Source: Diphasiastrum complanatum (lineage: Eukaryota; Streptophyta; Lycopodiopsida; Lycopodiales; Lycopodiaceae). From it: a stretch of DNA of 64,000 bases. A program made the translations under genes and the position numbers. How positions within the stretch are numbered: position 1 is the stretch's first letter; every line of letters starts with the position of its first letter. The DNA is taken from contig CM055107.1 in NCBI GenBank assembly GCA_029204225.1, positions 20,938,000 through 21,001,999 of the forward strand, given 5' to 3'. This document shows positions 45,892 to 56,529 of the stretch, one piece after another. Under the pieces are notes generated by a model. That model saw only the letters and a list, made by a program, of their open reading frames with translations. It had not been told where the DNA came from and did no database searches.

Positions 45892-46474
45892 TGACAGCAG
45901 TAGCCACAATCTCCTCCAGACGGCACAACAGCTCCACAACATCTCTTTGTACACTCGTTTGCACATATGTAAATTGTATATAGATAGCTATTATAATCTA
46001 ATTAATAATGTTGATTACGAGATAGACACTGTAGATGCTTCCATGCATTGATTCTTTCTTCATATTGTTTGTCAGTAATTAGCTCATAGCTTTTACAGAA
46101 CCAAGTTAGCATCCTGAGCACGCGGTTTTGTTCGCTATTGTCTTGTGCTCATAGCTTCAAAATGACATGTATTTCCATACACTAATCTAAATCAAATATT
46201 GTCTTCATTGCGTTCAGAGTTCTTGTCAGTATTGTTTGTTTAAGCTACTATGTCTTCTTGTCTGATATTCTTACTGCCTTGTCTGATTGTTTGCTCTTCT
46301 ACTTCCACAAACAACTGTGCAATCAAATCTCTATTTTAATCTTGTATTTGCTTACTACTATAGTAGTGCACGGACTGAGGAAAACTAGTTGAACACTACC
46401 TCTACGCAGTAGTAGGATCATCCTGATCCAGTTGTTCGCCGACCTGGACTAATTTGTCGATCCATTCCCCAACA
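45892..46474 (+). repeat. 5' LTR of the adjacent copia element (same family)
   Basis: Second LTR in direct orientation 54 bp after the first, ending CCCCAACA next to TGGTATCAGAAC (46475-46486). It has an extra ~60-bp AT-rich segment near 45970-46020. Two LTRs side by side mark the meeting of two elements. The left boundary is approximate. Confidence 0.8.
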
Positions 46475-46486
46475 TGGTATCAGAAC
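46475..46486 (+). other. Primer-binding site (tRNA-Met type)
   Basis: TGGTATCAGAAC at the LTR edge. Confidence 0.8.
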
Positions 46487-46658
46487 CAATCTGATTCCTC
46501 ATCTGATACATCGTATCATAAGTAGTTTTATCTTAGAGCTATTTTTATAGCATGATAAGCTTCCCACAAAATCTGATTCTATTAGCGGATAGAATAATTG
46601 TTTTCTTGTTCTATAAGTTGCATTAGATTTTCACTCTTAAGTCACTAATAGTTATTAC

Positions 46659-47470
46659 TGTTAAAATTGGCAAAAGCTAACTTGATCAAATATTGTAAAT
46701 ATCATAATGACTTGTACCTATCATCATTAGACATGTGTGAAGCATGTTCCCACATGTAAAATCTATTCCTAAGTCATTTAGATAGATCATATAGGTTGGA
46801 AACTAGTGGTTAAATTGGCCAAAAACTAGTTTAGTATTACTATGCCACTTGGCACCATTCTAGTGGTAGAAAATGCTATATCACATGGTAGGAGTGGTCT
46901 CCCACATGTGAAATGTCAATCATAAAGTTCAAATCCATTGTATATAGATTTCATTTGAGTCAAATGTCAGATCTCCTAAATTGTAGGAGTTATCTCCTAG
47001 ATTGTTGGAATCTAGAAGGTCAACACTAGCCACCAATGATGATGTGGCAAATTAGTAGAATCTTAGCCAAAGGAGATATGGATAAGCACTATGAGTTGTC
47101 TCACACGTGTTGGATATGGCTTAGAGAGAGATTATGAAGATTTTGTATATCATCCATGTGAGATCCATTTGAAGGCTAATGATGAGAAACATTGATTTGG
47201 GAGCAATTTTGGTATTTTCACTCTCTTAAGCAAGTTTTTTGTGGATGAATGTTTAGGATTTCTTACGTAAACTTATTTGTTTTTAGCAGGCCCTGTACAG
47301 TGGTTGTACTTCACACGTGTGAAGCCTTTGGATTATTATTTTTGGTTGTTCTTGCTTGGATATATAAAAATTGTCAAGTAGAAGCTAGATTTGGATGTTA
47401 GTTTTGATATAGATCAAGATTCCAAGATTCCAATCACTCTTATTGATCCTTTGTAGATCAAATTGAGTCC
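46659..47470 (+). mobile_element. Solo LTR nested in a copia leader
   Basis: Starts TGTTAAAATTGGC, like the intact element (TGTTAAAAATTC). It is flanked by ATTAC on both sides (46654-46658; 47471-47475); with a terminal CA the shared bases reduce to TTAC. It carries the 16-bp palindrome CTTCACACGTGTGAAG at 47309-47324, 146 bp from its end. No internal coding region, so it is best read as a solo LTR left by LTR-LTR recombination. Confidence 0.75.
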
Positions 47471-47529
47471 ATTACTCTAAAATTTCACAACTACTATGAC
47501 TTAAACTAACTTCCACATGAATTCCCAAG

Positions 47530-48273
47530 GGAAAGCCAGTCCTATCAGCTCGATGGAGCCAATTACCATCTATGGAAATTTCAGATGAAAATTGTGCTAA
47601 TGGCTAAGGAGTTGTATGACATTGTCACAAGTGCAGAGGCAAGACCCGAAGCTGACAACACTACAATCTCCTTATGGAAGCTGAAGGATGGCAAAGCTTT
47701 TGTGTTGATCATCCTCAACATATCGGACACGCAAATCGGCCATGTGTCTGAAGCTCAGACCTCCAAAGAAGTCTAAAACATCTTGAGCACCTTGTACGAA
47801 GTGCGCGATGTAGCTTCCAAGCTACATCTCAGGAGAAAGTTCTTATATCTGTAGAATAACTTCTTCTTTGTAGGCAAATTTGATTGCTCTGGATGTTGTG
47901 TTGGATTTTGGCTTGGCTTTGGTTGCTTCGGGCCTTTCTTCTTCTGCTTAGTCGATCCTTTGTTGGTGTATAAGGCATGAGATTTGATAGTTGAGGAACT
48001 GGAGGGCTCATTCCTTCTGGTGTCTTCATGTAGCAACATTGTAATGACTCTTGAAAGAGCCAGTTCTAGGTGTGTAGTAATGATCATCACCCAACTGTCG
48101 TATGAGCTTGGTAAGTTTGAAAGCAGTGTCATTAATGTGTCTTGATCATCTATGACTGATCTGACATCGGCCATTTGCTTCAGCAGGTTCTTGAACTGGT
48201 TGATGTGATTTTGTAATGAATGAGGGACTGCAAACAAACCTACGAGCATCCTACAAGCCAAGAACAACAACAA
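47530..48273 (+). pseudogene. Copia gag with an internally inverted segment
   Basis: The plus strand encodes the gag start (LDGANYHLWKFQMKIVL, DTQIGHVSEAQT, SKLHLRRKF) to about 47850. From about 48235 back to 47850 the next part of gag reads on the minus strand (SLQNHINQFKNLLKQMADV, LLSNLPSSYDSWV, HEDTRRNEPSSSS, a lysine/glutamine-rich tail and a ruined zinc knuckle). The plus strand resumes after 48245. The minus frame of 166 codons is still open. Confidence 0.85.
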
Positions 48274-48339
48274 AGGGCAATCAAATCAAGTGGCAAATGC
48301 AGCTGCAAAAGCATTATAGCCCAACCAAAAAGTGGATCA

Positions 48340-48700
48340 TGATGCCTTCATGACTAGCCATCAAGAAACATCAAACGACAACTCTTGGTTTCTGGATTTC
48401 AGAGCCACATAGCGCATGTGACCAGTTGCTTCAAGTCATATACGCCTTACAGTACCAAAAGATATGTTCACATGGGTGACAATAGCACACAAGGTATCAA
48501 AGGTGAAGGTACAATAAGATTGAGCTTTGAAAATGATCAATCCAAATTACATGTACCAAATGTAAGAATTATCTAATGTCCTACATGTACCAAATCTTTC
48601 TACAAGTCTACTCTCTGTAAGAAAAATTACAAATCTAGGACAAAGTAGAATTCGAATCTGATCAATGTAAAGTAGTCGATAGAGCAGGCAAGGTGCTAGC
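48340..48700 (+). pseudogene. Copia protease region, second family
   Basis: Reads SWFLDFRAT (for the usual DSGAT), then TSCFKSYTPYSTKRYVHMG, GIKGEGTIRLSF. The active-site aspartate-serine-glycine is altered to DFR, so it is dead. Confidence 0.8.
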
Positions 48701-48769
48701 TCTTGGAAAGAGACATGGATACTTGTACAGATTAAATCATTGTTTTTCTACCTCTAGTCAGGCTCTTAA

Positions 48770-49484
48770 TACTTCTGTATAGATCATTAAAAGTTTACTT
48801 TGGCATTATAGACTTGGTCATTTGAATCATGCTTCTGTATTGCATATGTCTAAGCAATCCATTGTTCTTAATCCTGGACAAGAAAGTCAAATTACCTATC
48901 TGTCAAGACTATTTAGTTGGTAAGCAGGCTAGGAAACCATTTAGATCAAGCCATCAACATATATCTAGAGGATTATTAGATGTTGTACATGTACAAACAT
49001 ATGTGGCCCAATGTAGAATCTTTCACTAAAAGATACAAAGTATTTCATCACTTTTGTTGATGAATTTTCTAGAAGGACTATGGTGTACCTCATCAAGAAG
49101 AAATCAGAAGCTTTCAATTGCTTCAAAGTCTTCAAGGAGCGCGCAAAGAAAGAAACTGACAAAACAATCAAAAACTTGAGGTCCGACAATGGTGGAGAGT
49201 ATATCTCTACCAAATTCAAGGAGTACTGCCAGAGCCAAGACATTGAACGGCAGTTTATCACTCCCTATTTGTCTCAATCGAACGGCTTAGCTGAGAGAAA
49301 GAATTGTACCCTGGTCGAGTCAGCCAAATGCATGTTGGCACATGCATTATTGTCGAAGAGCTTCTGGGCTGAAGCTGTCTCCACTACAACTTATAACCAG
49401 AACAAATGCTCGACCAAGGCCCTCTCAAGCAAAACACTCGATGAGGTTTGGACAGAATCTAAGCCTTCATTGAAGAACCTATGA
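48770..49484 (+). pseudogene. Copia integrase, second family
   Basis: LWHYRLGHLNHA-type zinc start near 48798. Core with KNLRSDNGGEYISTKFKEYC, TPYLSQSNGLAERKNCT and KSFWAEAV at 49170-49380. The open frame 49080-49484 covers the second and third catalytic positions; frames upstream are broken. Confidence 0.9.
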
Positions 49485-50566
49485 GTGTTCAGATGCATCG
49501 CCTACGCGCAGATTCTGAAGGAGACAAGGAAGAAATTCGACTTCCAAGGTCTCAAGATCATCTTGATTAGATATACTTCCTCTAACAATACTTACAAGCT
49601 ATATGACACGATACCCAGTAGATTTTATTCAACAAGAATACAGTCTTTATTGAGAATCTATTCAATGACTTGAAAGGAAAAGTTCCATGCGAACCTTCGA
49701 CGCCTGCCATCAACATGACAATTTGAGCCTCTAGCTCAAGCTTGCCCATAGTCAATCAACTACTCGATAGCGAGTCAAATGTTGCTGCTACTCAGCAACA
49801 ACAAGTCCGAGGATTGGATCATCAGCCCAATGCCACCTCCAAGAAGATCGAGCTAAGTGCGCACACAACCCACAAGGTATATTCCTAAGTATGTCTATCT
49901 TTCAATGCAAAAAATGACTACTGCCAAAGAGGCATTTAGCCAACCAGACTCTGATCATTGGAGAGAATCGATCGACAAAGAGTATTCCTCTCTAAGATCA
50001 AGTACAATGGCAATGGAGCTATTGATCAAAAGAAGGCCCACCTAGTAGCACAAGGATTCACTCAGATCTCCAACATCAACTACAACGAGACTTTTGGTCC
50101 AGTAGTCAAGCATTCATCGATCCAAACCCTCTTATCCTATGTTGCAGCAGCCGACCTCAAAGTACATCAACTCGATGTACAGACAGCTTATCTGAATGGA
50201 GTCATCGAAAAAGACATCTATATGCTACAGTCTGAAGGATACGTTCTCGAAGGTATGAAACATCATGTTTGCAAACTCCGTAAAGCACTTTACAGCTTGA
50301 AGCAATCAGCCAGAGCTTGGTTTCAGACGATCAGCACATTCCTCATCCAACATGGTTTTCAACCAAGCACTGTCGATTGCAATGTTTACTTCAAGCAGTA
50401 CAACATTCCTTCATTATCATCACCTTGTACGTCGATGACACAGTTGCTTTTCAGCAACAATACCAACCTGGTGAAGGATGCTAAACAGATGCTGTGTTTC
50501 GAATTCAACATGACCGATTTGGATGAGTCTCACTACTATCTGAGCAAATCCATAGAGACAAAGTGA
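49485..50566 (+). pseudogene. Copia integrase tail and reverse transcriptase, second family
   Basis: FRCIAYAQILKETRKKFD follows the integrase. The longest frame (49958-50566) has AHLVAQGFTQ, YNETFGPVVKHSS, LDVQTAYLNGVIEKDIYM and LYSLKQSARAWF. The YVDD region near 50430 is shifted out of frame, so the enzyme is inactive. Confidence 0.9.
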
Positions 50567-50699
50567 GACGACTGATTTATATCACTCAACAAAGGTATCT
50601 TGACAATACTCTTATTAGATATATTAATCTGATCAATTGTAAATTAGCTCACTCAGCGATTGATCCGGGCCTATGATTGTCGAAGGACCAATGTCCTCA

Positions 50700-51410
50700 G
50701 ACCAAGCAAAAATAAGAACAGATGAAAGAGTATTCATATCAGTCGATACTTGGATCTCTCATGTATGTAATGGTCTGCACAAGACTTGATACCACTTTTG
50801 TAGTTAGCTCACTCAGCCTATTCCTGGCTAATCCTAGCATCACCCATTGGAAGGCTCTTATAAGAGTCACGAGGTACATTCGAACGAACCAGTACATCTG
50901 CCATGGAGAAGTCGACAATGAAAATCTTCATCAGCTCAGTGGATATTCTGATGCAAGAGGATGTAGATATTCGTAAATCCACATCTGGATTTACACTCTT
51001 CCTCAACGGCGGTCCTACCTCCTGGAACAATCGTAAGCAAACCTCTATTGCTCTTTCCTAGACATAAGCAGAGTATATTGTTATCTCTCAATCTATCAAG
51101 GAAGCATTTTGGTTGAAAAATTTACTCTCAGATATTGGTTTGAATCAGTACACCCCAACAATTATATTTTGTAATAATCAAAGTGCCATTGCCTTATAGG
51201 CAAATCCTAGATTTCACTTTAGGAGTAAGCACATTGAAATTTGATCTCACTATGTCAGTAGTAAAATTTTCGACGGAGAGGTGAACTTAACGTATTGTCG
51301 AACACAATACATGATTGTAGATGTTTTCACCAAGGCATTGAGCGTTAATGCACAGAACAGATTTTGTGCATTGCTTAATCTGAAGATTAAGACATTCACA
51401 TATCCAAATT
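50700..51410 (+). pseudogene. Copia RNase H, second family
   Basis: YQSILGSLMYVMVCTRLDTTF and HWKALIRVTRYIR at 50722-50890, then RNase H in other frames with SAR-like and NPRFHFRSKHIEI motifs to 51310. Ends in a long G-rich polypurine tract (51411-51436). Confidence 0.85.
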
Positions 51411-52220
51411 AAGGGGGGGGGAGGGCAGGGGGGGTTTGGATTCATCTCCTCTACTCTCCTAAATTTCATGTTAATCTAGTTCCATTCATACATGCATTGC
51501 CACACAGCTCTATTACTGAAGACAGGCAAGAGAATGGCCCCCAACTTATTGACTTGGCCACCTTATCAGGTAAGCCCGAATCGGTTGACATATCAGGGAG
51601 TCCTACTTATCGACTCTCTCGACTAGTCGACTTGTCCGACTTATCAGGAGGTCCGACTTGTCAACTACCCAACTGGCCACAAACAGCGACGTGCTCGACA
51701 TTCGAAATCCACACCATCCACAAGAAACACAAATGATTCTATGGTGTAGGAAGAAGCACACATGATTGTAGATGTGTTTACCAAGGCATTGGGCATTAAT
51801 GCGCAGAACAGATTTTGTGCATTGCTTAGTCTGAAGATTAAGACATTCACAGATCTAGATTAAGGGGGGGGGGGGGGGTTGGTTGCATTCATCTCCTCTA
51901 CTCTCCTAAATTTCATGTTAATCTAGTTCCATTCATAATGCTGTAAATTTACATGCATTGCCACACAGCTCTATTACTAATGTCGGCAAGAGAATGGCCC
52001 CCAACTTATCGACTTGGCCACCTTATCGGGTAAGATCGAATTGGTTGACATATCGGGGAGTCCTACTTATTGACTCTCTCGAGTAGTCGACTTGTCCGAC
52101 TTATCGGGAGGTCCGACTTGTCGACTACCCAATTGGCCACAACAGCGACGTGCTCAACATTTGAAATCCACACCATTCACAAGAAACACAAATGATTCTA
52201 TGGTGTAGGAAGAAGCACAC
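51310..52220 (+). repeat. Tandem duplication of RNase H end, polypurine tract and LTR start (~450 bp x 2)
   Basis: ATGATTGTAGATG opens both units (51310 and 51761). Each runs through CAGAACAGATTTTGTGCATT, AAGATTAAGACATTCACA, a poly-G tract, TCTCCTCTACTCTCCTAAAT, GAGAATGGCCCCCAACTTAT, TCGACTTGTCCGACTTATC and GGTGTAGGAAGAAGCACAC. Confidence 0.92.
51437..51759 (+). repeat. LTR start fragment with TCGAC/GTCCGACTT repeats
   Basis: Directly after the polypurine tract. Dense repeats of CGACT at 51600-51680 include the palindrome CGACTAGTCG. A second copy lies in the tandem duplicate (to 52220) and a shorter one at 42023. Confidence 0.75.
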
Positions 52221-52439
52221 CCCACCTACTACCATTTGACCTTTAACTACTTCACAAACTTAGAAACTAAAGTTTAAGCTTAACTTTGGCCTTCTAATCT
52301 TATCTTTTAATACACGGCCCAAAGTCAAGTTTATGTCCATAATTATTTATTTACAAGTGCTCATTGGACCATGGGATGCCACGACCCTCGCAACTATTTT
52401 CGACTAATTTACTTATTTACATTGTAATACCCTCAACAG

Positions 52440-52500
52440 GGCCTCCGACCTGAAGTAGTGTCGGTCCCTCAGCACTATGGTGCTTAGTATAAGCTTCGTT
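52440..52500 (+). repeat. Short repeat shared with 55790-55850
   Basis: Both have a GAAGTAGTGYCGG core after ACCCYCAAYAG-like sequence. At 55778 it is preceded by TGTTGGGAATACC, a plausible LTR start. Confidence 0.45.
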
Positions 52501-52559
52501 TAGCGCGTTGTTGTTGAATGAGATAACCGGTCACTTCTTTCATAAATTGAAATCTTTTT

Positions 52560-53140
52560 GTGCTTTTCTAGTCCTTAGGGGTGTAGAAGGACTTGTGGAC
52601 TCCAGTTAACCAAAATTGATCGATCCAGGTATGGAACGTTTGGTCCATGGATCACCAAGCAATGCCGCTCAATAGTACACTCACGCCACTGGTAGTTGGT
52701 CTTCAACTTTTTTCGAAGCCAGGGCAGTATTTGGATCAAAAGTTATGGGAGGTCGGCAATCATCCCATTTCGTCTCGATTCCCATCAAATATTCTAAGTC
52801 TCGGGCATATGTTGCGGCCACGCAGATTGTTGGATTAGTGCAGCGAATAAATTGTTTGGAAAATTGAACGAGCGTCCTCTTAGCATCTACGTTCATCTTC
52901 CATCCGTACTCTGAGAAGATTTTTGGCCAATTCATCGTGTTGATGGTGATTTTGTCCAGAGGGGTACCACACTCCGCCCACTTAGATCAACATGGGTAAG
53001 ACACAAAGTGGGGGTTCACCCGTAATTGTTGTGGACTTGTCACGTAGGCCCTGATGGCCATAGGGTCCCTTTCAAACATGCTTTGGCTCCACTCCGGTTG
53101 GGTTAGATGCACTTGATCTCATTGCCCTTAATGGTCTGGA
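52560..53140 (-). pseudogene. Unrecognised coding relic
   Basis: On the minus strand a consistent frame with one stop runs from about 53120 (QPEWSQSMFERDPMAIRAYV) through SKWAECGTPLDKITINTMNW to the 84-codon open frame at 52935-52681 (WPKIFSEYGWKMNVDAKRT, CVAATYARDLEYLMGIETKW). Its composition looks protein-like. I do not recognise the family; a retroelement gag or a host gene fragment are both possible. Confidence 0.4.
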
Positions 53141-53401
53141 CCGAAAATGATACTTGTCAGTCGCCGCGTGAAGACTCGTGAGGATATTTGACGAGGAATT
53201 TGTAGGGTGTGTAGAATAGTCGGTGAGCAGCCCTTCCGCCTGTCAAAGAGGGTTGGAACACTTGGATAGGATCCTAACCTAGCTTAGATGCTACTTTTAG
53301 TTGATCTCTACTTTTTACACTAACACTACCCACCTTTAACACTACGTAGCCCCACTAACTCTACTCCACTGAACTAGCATTCAACATGATTTGTAGTGAA
53401 A

Positions 53402-53512
<111 letters not shown>

Positions 53513-53679
53513 GAGGTTAGCCCACTTGCTCATTGTACTTGCTAAGGGAGAAACATAAACTATTGAAACCAAAAAGCATAAACTTGAAAGCAAATGGAAA
53601 ACAACAATAGCAATAGCAAGCATTGAATAGCAAATGAGGATGCTTCTCATCCAAAAATGGTAGAGTTTTCTCCTTCTCA

Positions 53680-54500
53680 TTAAGCATGGTAATATGGTAC
53701 AAGAGGCATATTTTTGTCAATGGGGAAGGCCCTTTCCAAGTAGGTGAGTCTTCTAGGCTCGGATCTCTCTCGGGTTGATCTTCTTGGAGTCATTGATAGA
53801 CTCGGCTTCTCTTGTGATCTTGGCCCCAACAAGTCTTCATCTTGATCAATACTTGATGAAGAGACTCCTCCTTGATGAATAAGCTCTTCAGATTTCTGCA
53901 CATTGTCCTTCATGTACATTTGATCTTCATGGAAGATCACATCTCTACTTATCATAGTTTGATTAGTAGATGGAACAAAAATTCTATAGGCTTTACTTGA
54001 GTAGTCGCCTTTAAGAGCATTAGCATCTTCTTTTTTTCTTGTTTCAAGAGGTACATGTACAAAGCATACACATCCAGATGTTCTAAGATGATTGACCTCG
54101 GGTTTCCTTCCATACAACTTTTCATAAGGTGAAATATCTGCTATAGCATGATTTGGCAAAAAATTGCAAAGATAGTTAGCACATCCTATTGCTTCTCCCC
54201 AAAAATCTCTCGAAAGAGAGGCTCCTAGTCTAAGTGCTTTTGCACATTCACATAGAGTTCTATTTTTTATTTCAGCCACTCCATTAGATTGAGGAGAGTA
54301 GGAACAGGTGAAATATCTTCTAATGCCAAAATCATTACAAAAGTTTATGAACTTTGTGGAGATGTATTCCAAAACGAGAACATGATGCTATTATATCATC
54401 ATCTTTTGTGATCAAGCAAGTACCATCTTTAAAATCTACTTGTAGACCATCATCATTGAGTTGGCCTACACTTATTAGATTTTTAGTCTTACTAAATGAA
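53680..54500 (-). pseudogene. Copia integrase and linker, minus strand
   Basis: A 230-codon open frame (54372-53680) has EYISTKFINFCNDFGIRR, SYSPQSNGVAEIKNRTLCE, FWGEAIGCANY, YEKLYGRKPEVNHLR and the linker TPRRSTRERSEPRRLTY. Just upstream on the same strand (54500-54373) is a protease-region piece (KNLISVGQLNDDGLQVDF, CLITKDDD) joined without the integrase zinc domain, so the element has an internal deletion. It stops short of reverse transcriptase. Confidence 0.92.
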
Positions 54501-54959
54501 TGTTTTCAGAGGTTCAAAACTAATCAAATGTAAACTATTGATCACTTATAATCAAGTAACAAATGATTGAGAACTCAAAGAAGGCCAAAAATAACAATTT
54601 CTAGGTGCTAGTCAAAAATTTGCACTTAATTTTTCAAAGCAAAAGTGGATGAAGTAAATCTAAGTTCACATGTGTGAAATAGCTTAAAAAAGTCAGATTT
54701 ATCATTTAGAAAGTTTCATCCATTCATAGGATCATAGATCCAAACAATGCTTCTTAGATTGAAAAAAATTGAAAAATAGTCAAAATTTGCTATTTTGACT
54801 CCTACAATGAAGGATCTTTGATAGTACAGCCTTCAAGCATGTAAAACTCTCCTTAGGATCCACCGATCCTCTTGAGGTCACTTGCTTCACAATCTGCACT
54901 TGATTAGCTTTCCATTCATATGCAACATGGATGGAAAAGATGAGAAGTAACATAGCCCC

Positions 54960-55780
54960 CACTCTATCTTGATTAGGGGCCTCACACGTGCTGCTACAGT
55001 AGGCCGTACAACTCTGAAATTAGAGAGATAAAATACATTAATAAGTGATTATTGGAATGGATCTAGTTAGCTCAAAATCGAGTGCTAGTAAGAGGCAAGA
55101 TTTCACCAACAATGATGAGAAGTCATTCCATTTGACAAAGCAATGATTAGATGTGTATTCTCCTATCAAGCTCTAGTACGATGAGAACTTTTCACACGTG
55201 TGAACCAGTTGCAACTACAAAGGATCAAGAGAATGAATGATTGCACACTAAACTAGCTTCTATTCTAAAAACAATGAGATGGAAAACATTGGCAAGCTAG
55301 TTAGCATGAAGGCAAGAGCATTCATCACAATCTAAATATCATTACACCTCAAATGGATAAAATGGAAGCTTTACTTGATGAAGTGTATTCTTGTGGTACA
55401 AGGCCACCTTATTTATAATACAAGAGGCCTTCTAGAACTCGTGGAGAGAGAGAACAATCTAGATGCCACATTGCCTCTACCTCTCTACAAGATGACAAAA
55501 AGAGAGATGGATAAGACTTGAGAATCTCTCTTTTTGAGAATCCTTTGACCTACAAGAGTAGCCTCAAATGCTTCTTGATAGGTTCTAGACCTACACATCA
55601 CTATGAAGACAAAAAACTAACTTGACTCTAATTGGAAAGTTACTAGACTAGTCTACCTCAAGTTTGGACAAACCCCAAAACTTGAATCTCTAAGTTTAAT
55701 ATTATTTTAATTTTACAATATTTTCACAATGCCCTTGCAACACATTTTATTAGACAATATTATTTATCTACAAGATGTTG
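54960..55780 (-). repeat. Probable copia LTR, minus strand
   Basis: The reverse complement has AGTTGTACGGCCTACTGTAG next to CACGTG near 54990 and a TTCACACGTGTGAA palindrome at 55191-55204. Its start may be TGTGAAAATATTG (about 55730). It fits upstream of the minus-strand copia fragment. Confidence 0.5.
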
Positions 55781-56520
55781 GGAATACCCCCAATAGAACC
55801 CACAGTCTGAAGTAGTGCCGGCACTCTGCCAGTTCAGTAGATTGTTCGCTTGTAATGGTTCAACTTATAAAGTCTAAGTTTAAGATTTAATTCCTAAGTT
55901 AAGTTAATTCCTAAGTTCAAGTTAAGTTTAATTCTAAGTTAGTGTAAGTGCACAAGTTAATTAGCTTTAAGTTTGGACTTAGTCCCATAAGCATGTTTAA
56001 GCTTAGGCCCCACTACTCTTTCCATATATGGGAGTAGATTTGGGCCTCCAACAACACTTGTATGAGCATTGTGATAATAAAGCCACTTTCTGATATTTTA
56101 TGCATGCAACTTGTGTTCCCAGTTGTGGATAGGATACTTGGTGGTAGGTGCTCGAGCCCCACTAAGCTTTCCTCATTTGGTTCATTTATGTGAATGTTAT
56201 TATGGGATTATCTTTTGTTCACTTTGTTTCCATTCCCTTGTAGAGTTAGTTTAGGAATTGTTTAGTCCATTTGCATCACACTAGTAGGGAGACTGCCTTG
56301 GTGTAGTTTATTCGTTCCTCCATTTTTAGTTCTCTTCTAGTTGGGAGACTGCCATAGAAGAACCCATAAACCAACAATAGAAACCATGAATAGAGTGGAT
56401 CCTACTCGTACTCACCCTACACAACACATTTAGGATCATTCTAATTCTATTAGATGGGAGACCGCCATAATAGAGCATAGAAAGAAACTAAAAGTATAAC
56501 ATTAATTTTTTTTTAAAAAA
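55778..56520 (+). repeat. Possible LTR starting TGTTGGGAATACC
   Basis: Shares a short core with 52.44 kb. Contains an AAGTTAAGTTAATTCC-type minisatellite at 55865-55990 and three GGGAGACYGCC repeats (56290, 56343, 56459). No second full copy found. Confidence 0.4.
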
Positions 56521-56529
56521 AATTATTGT

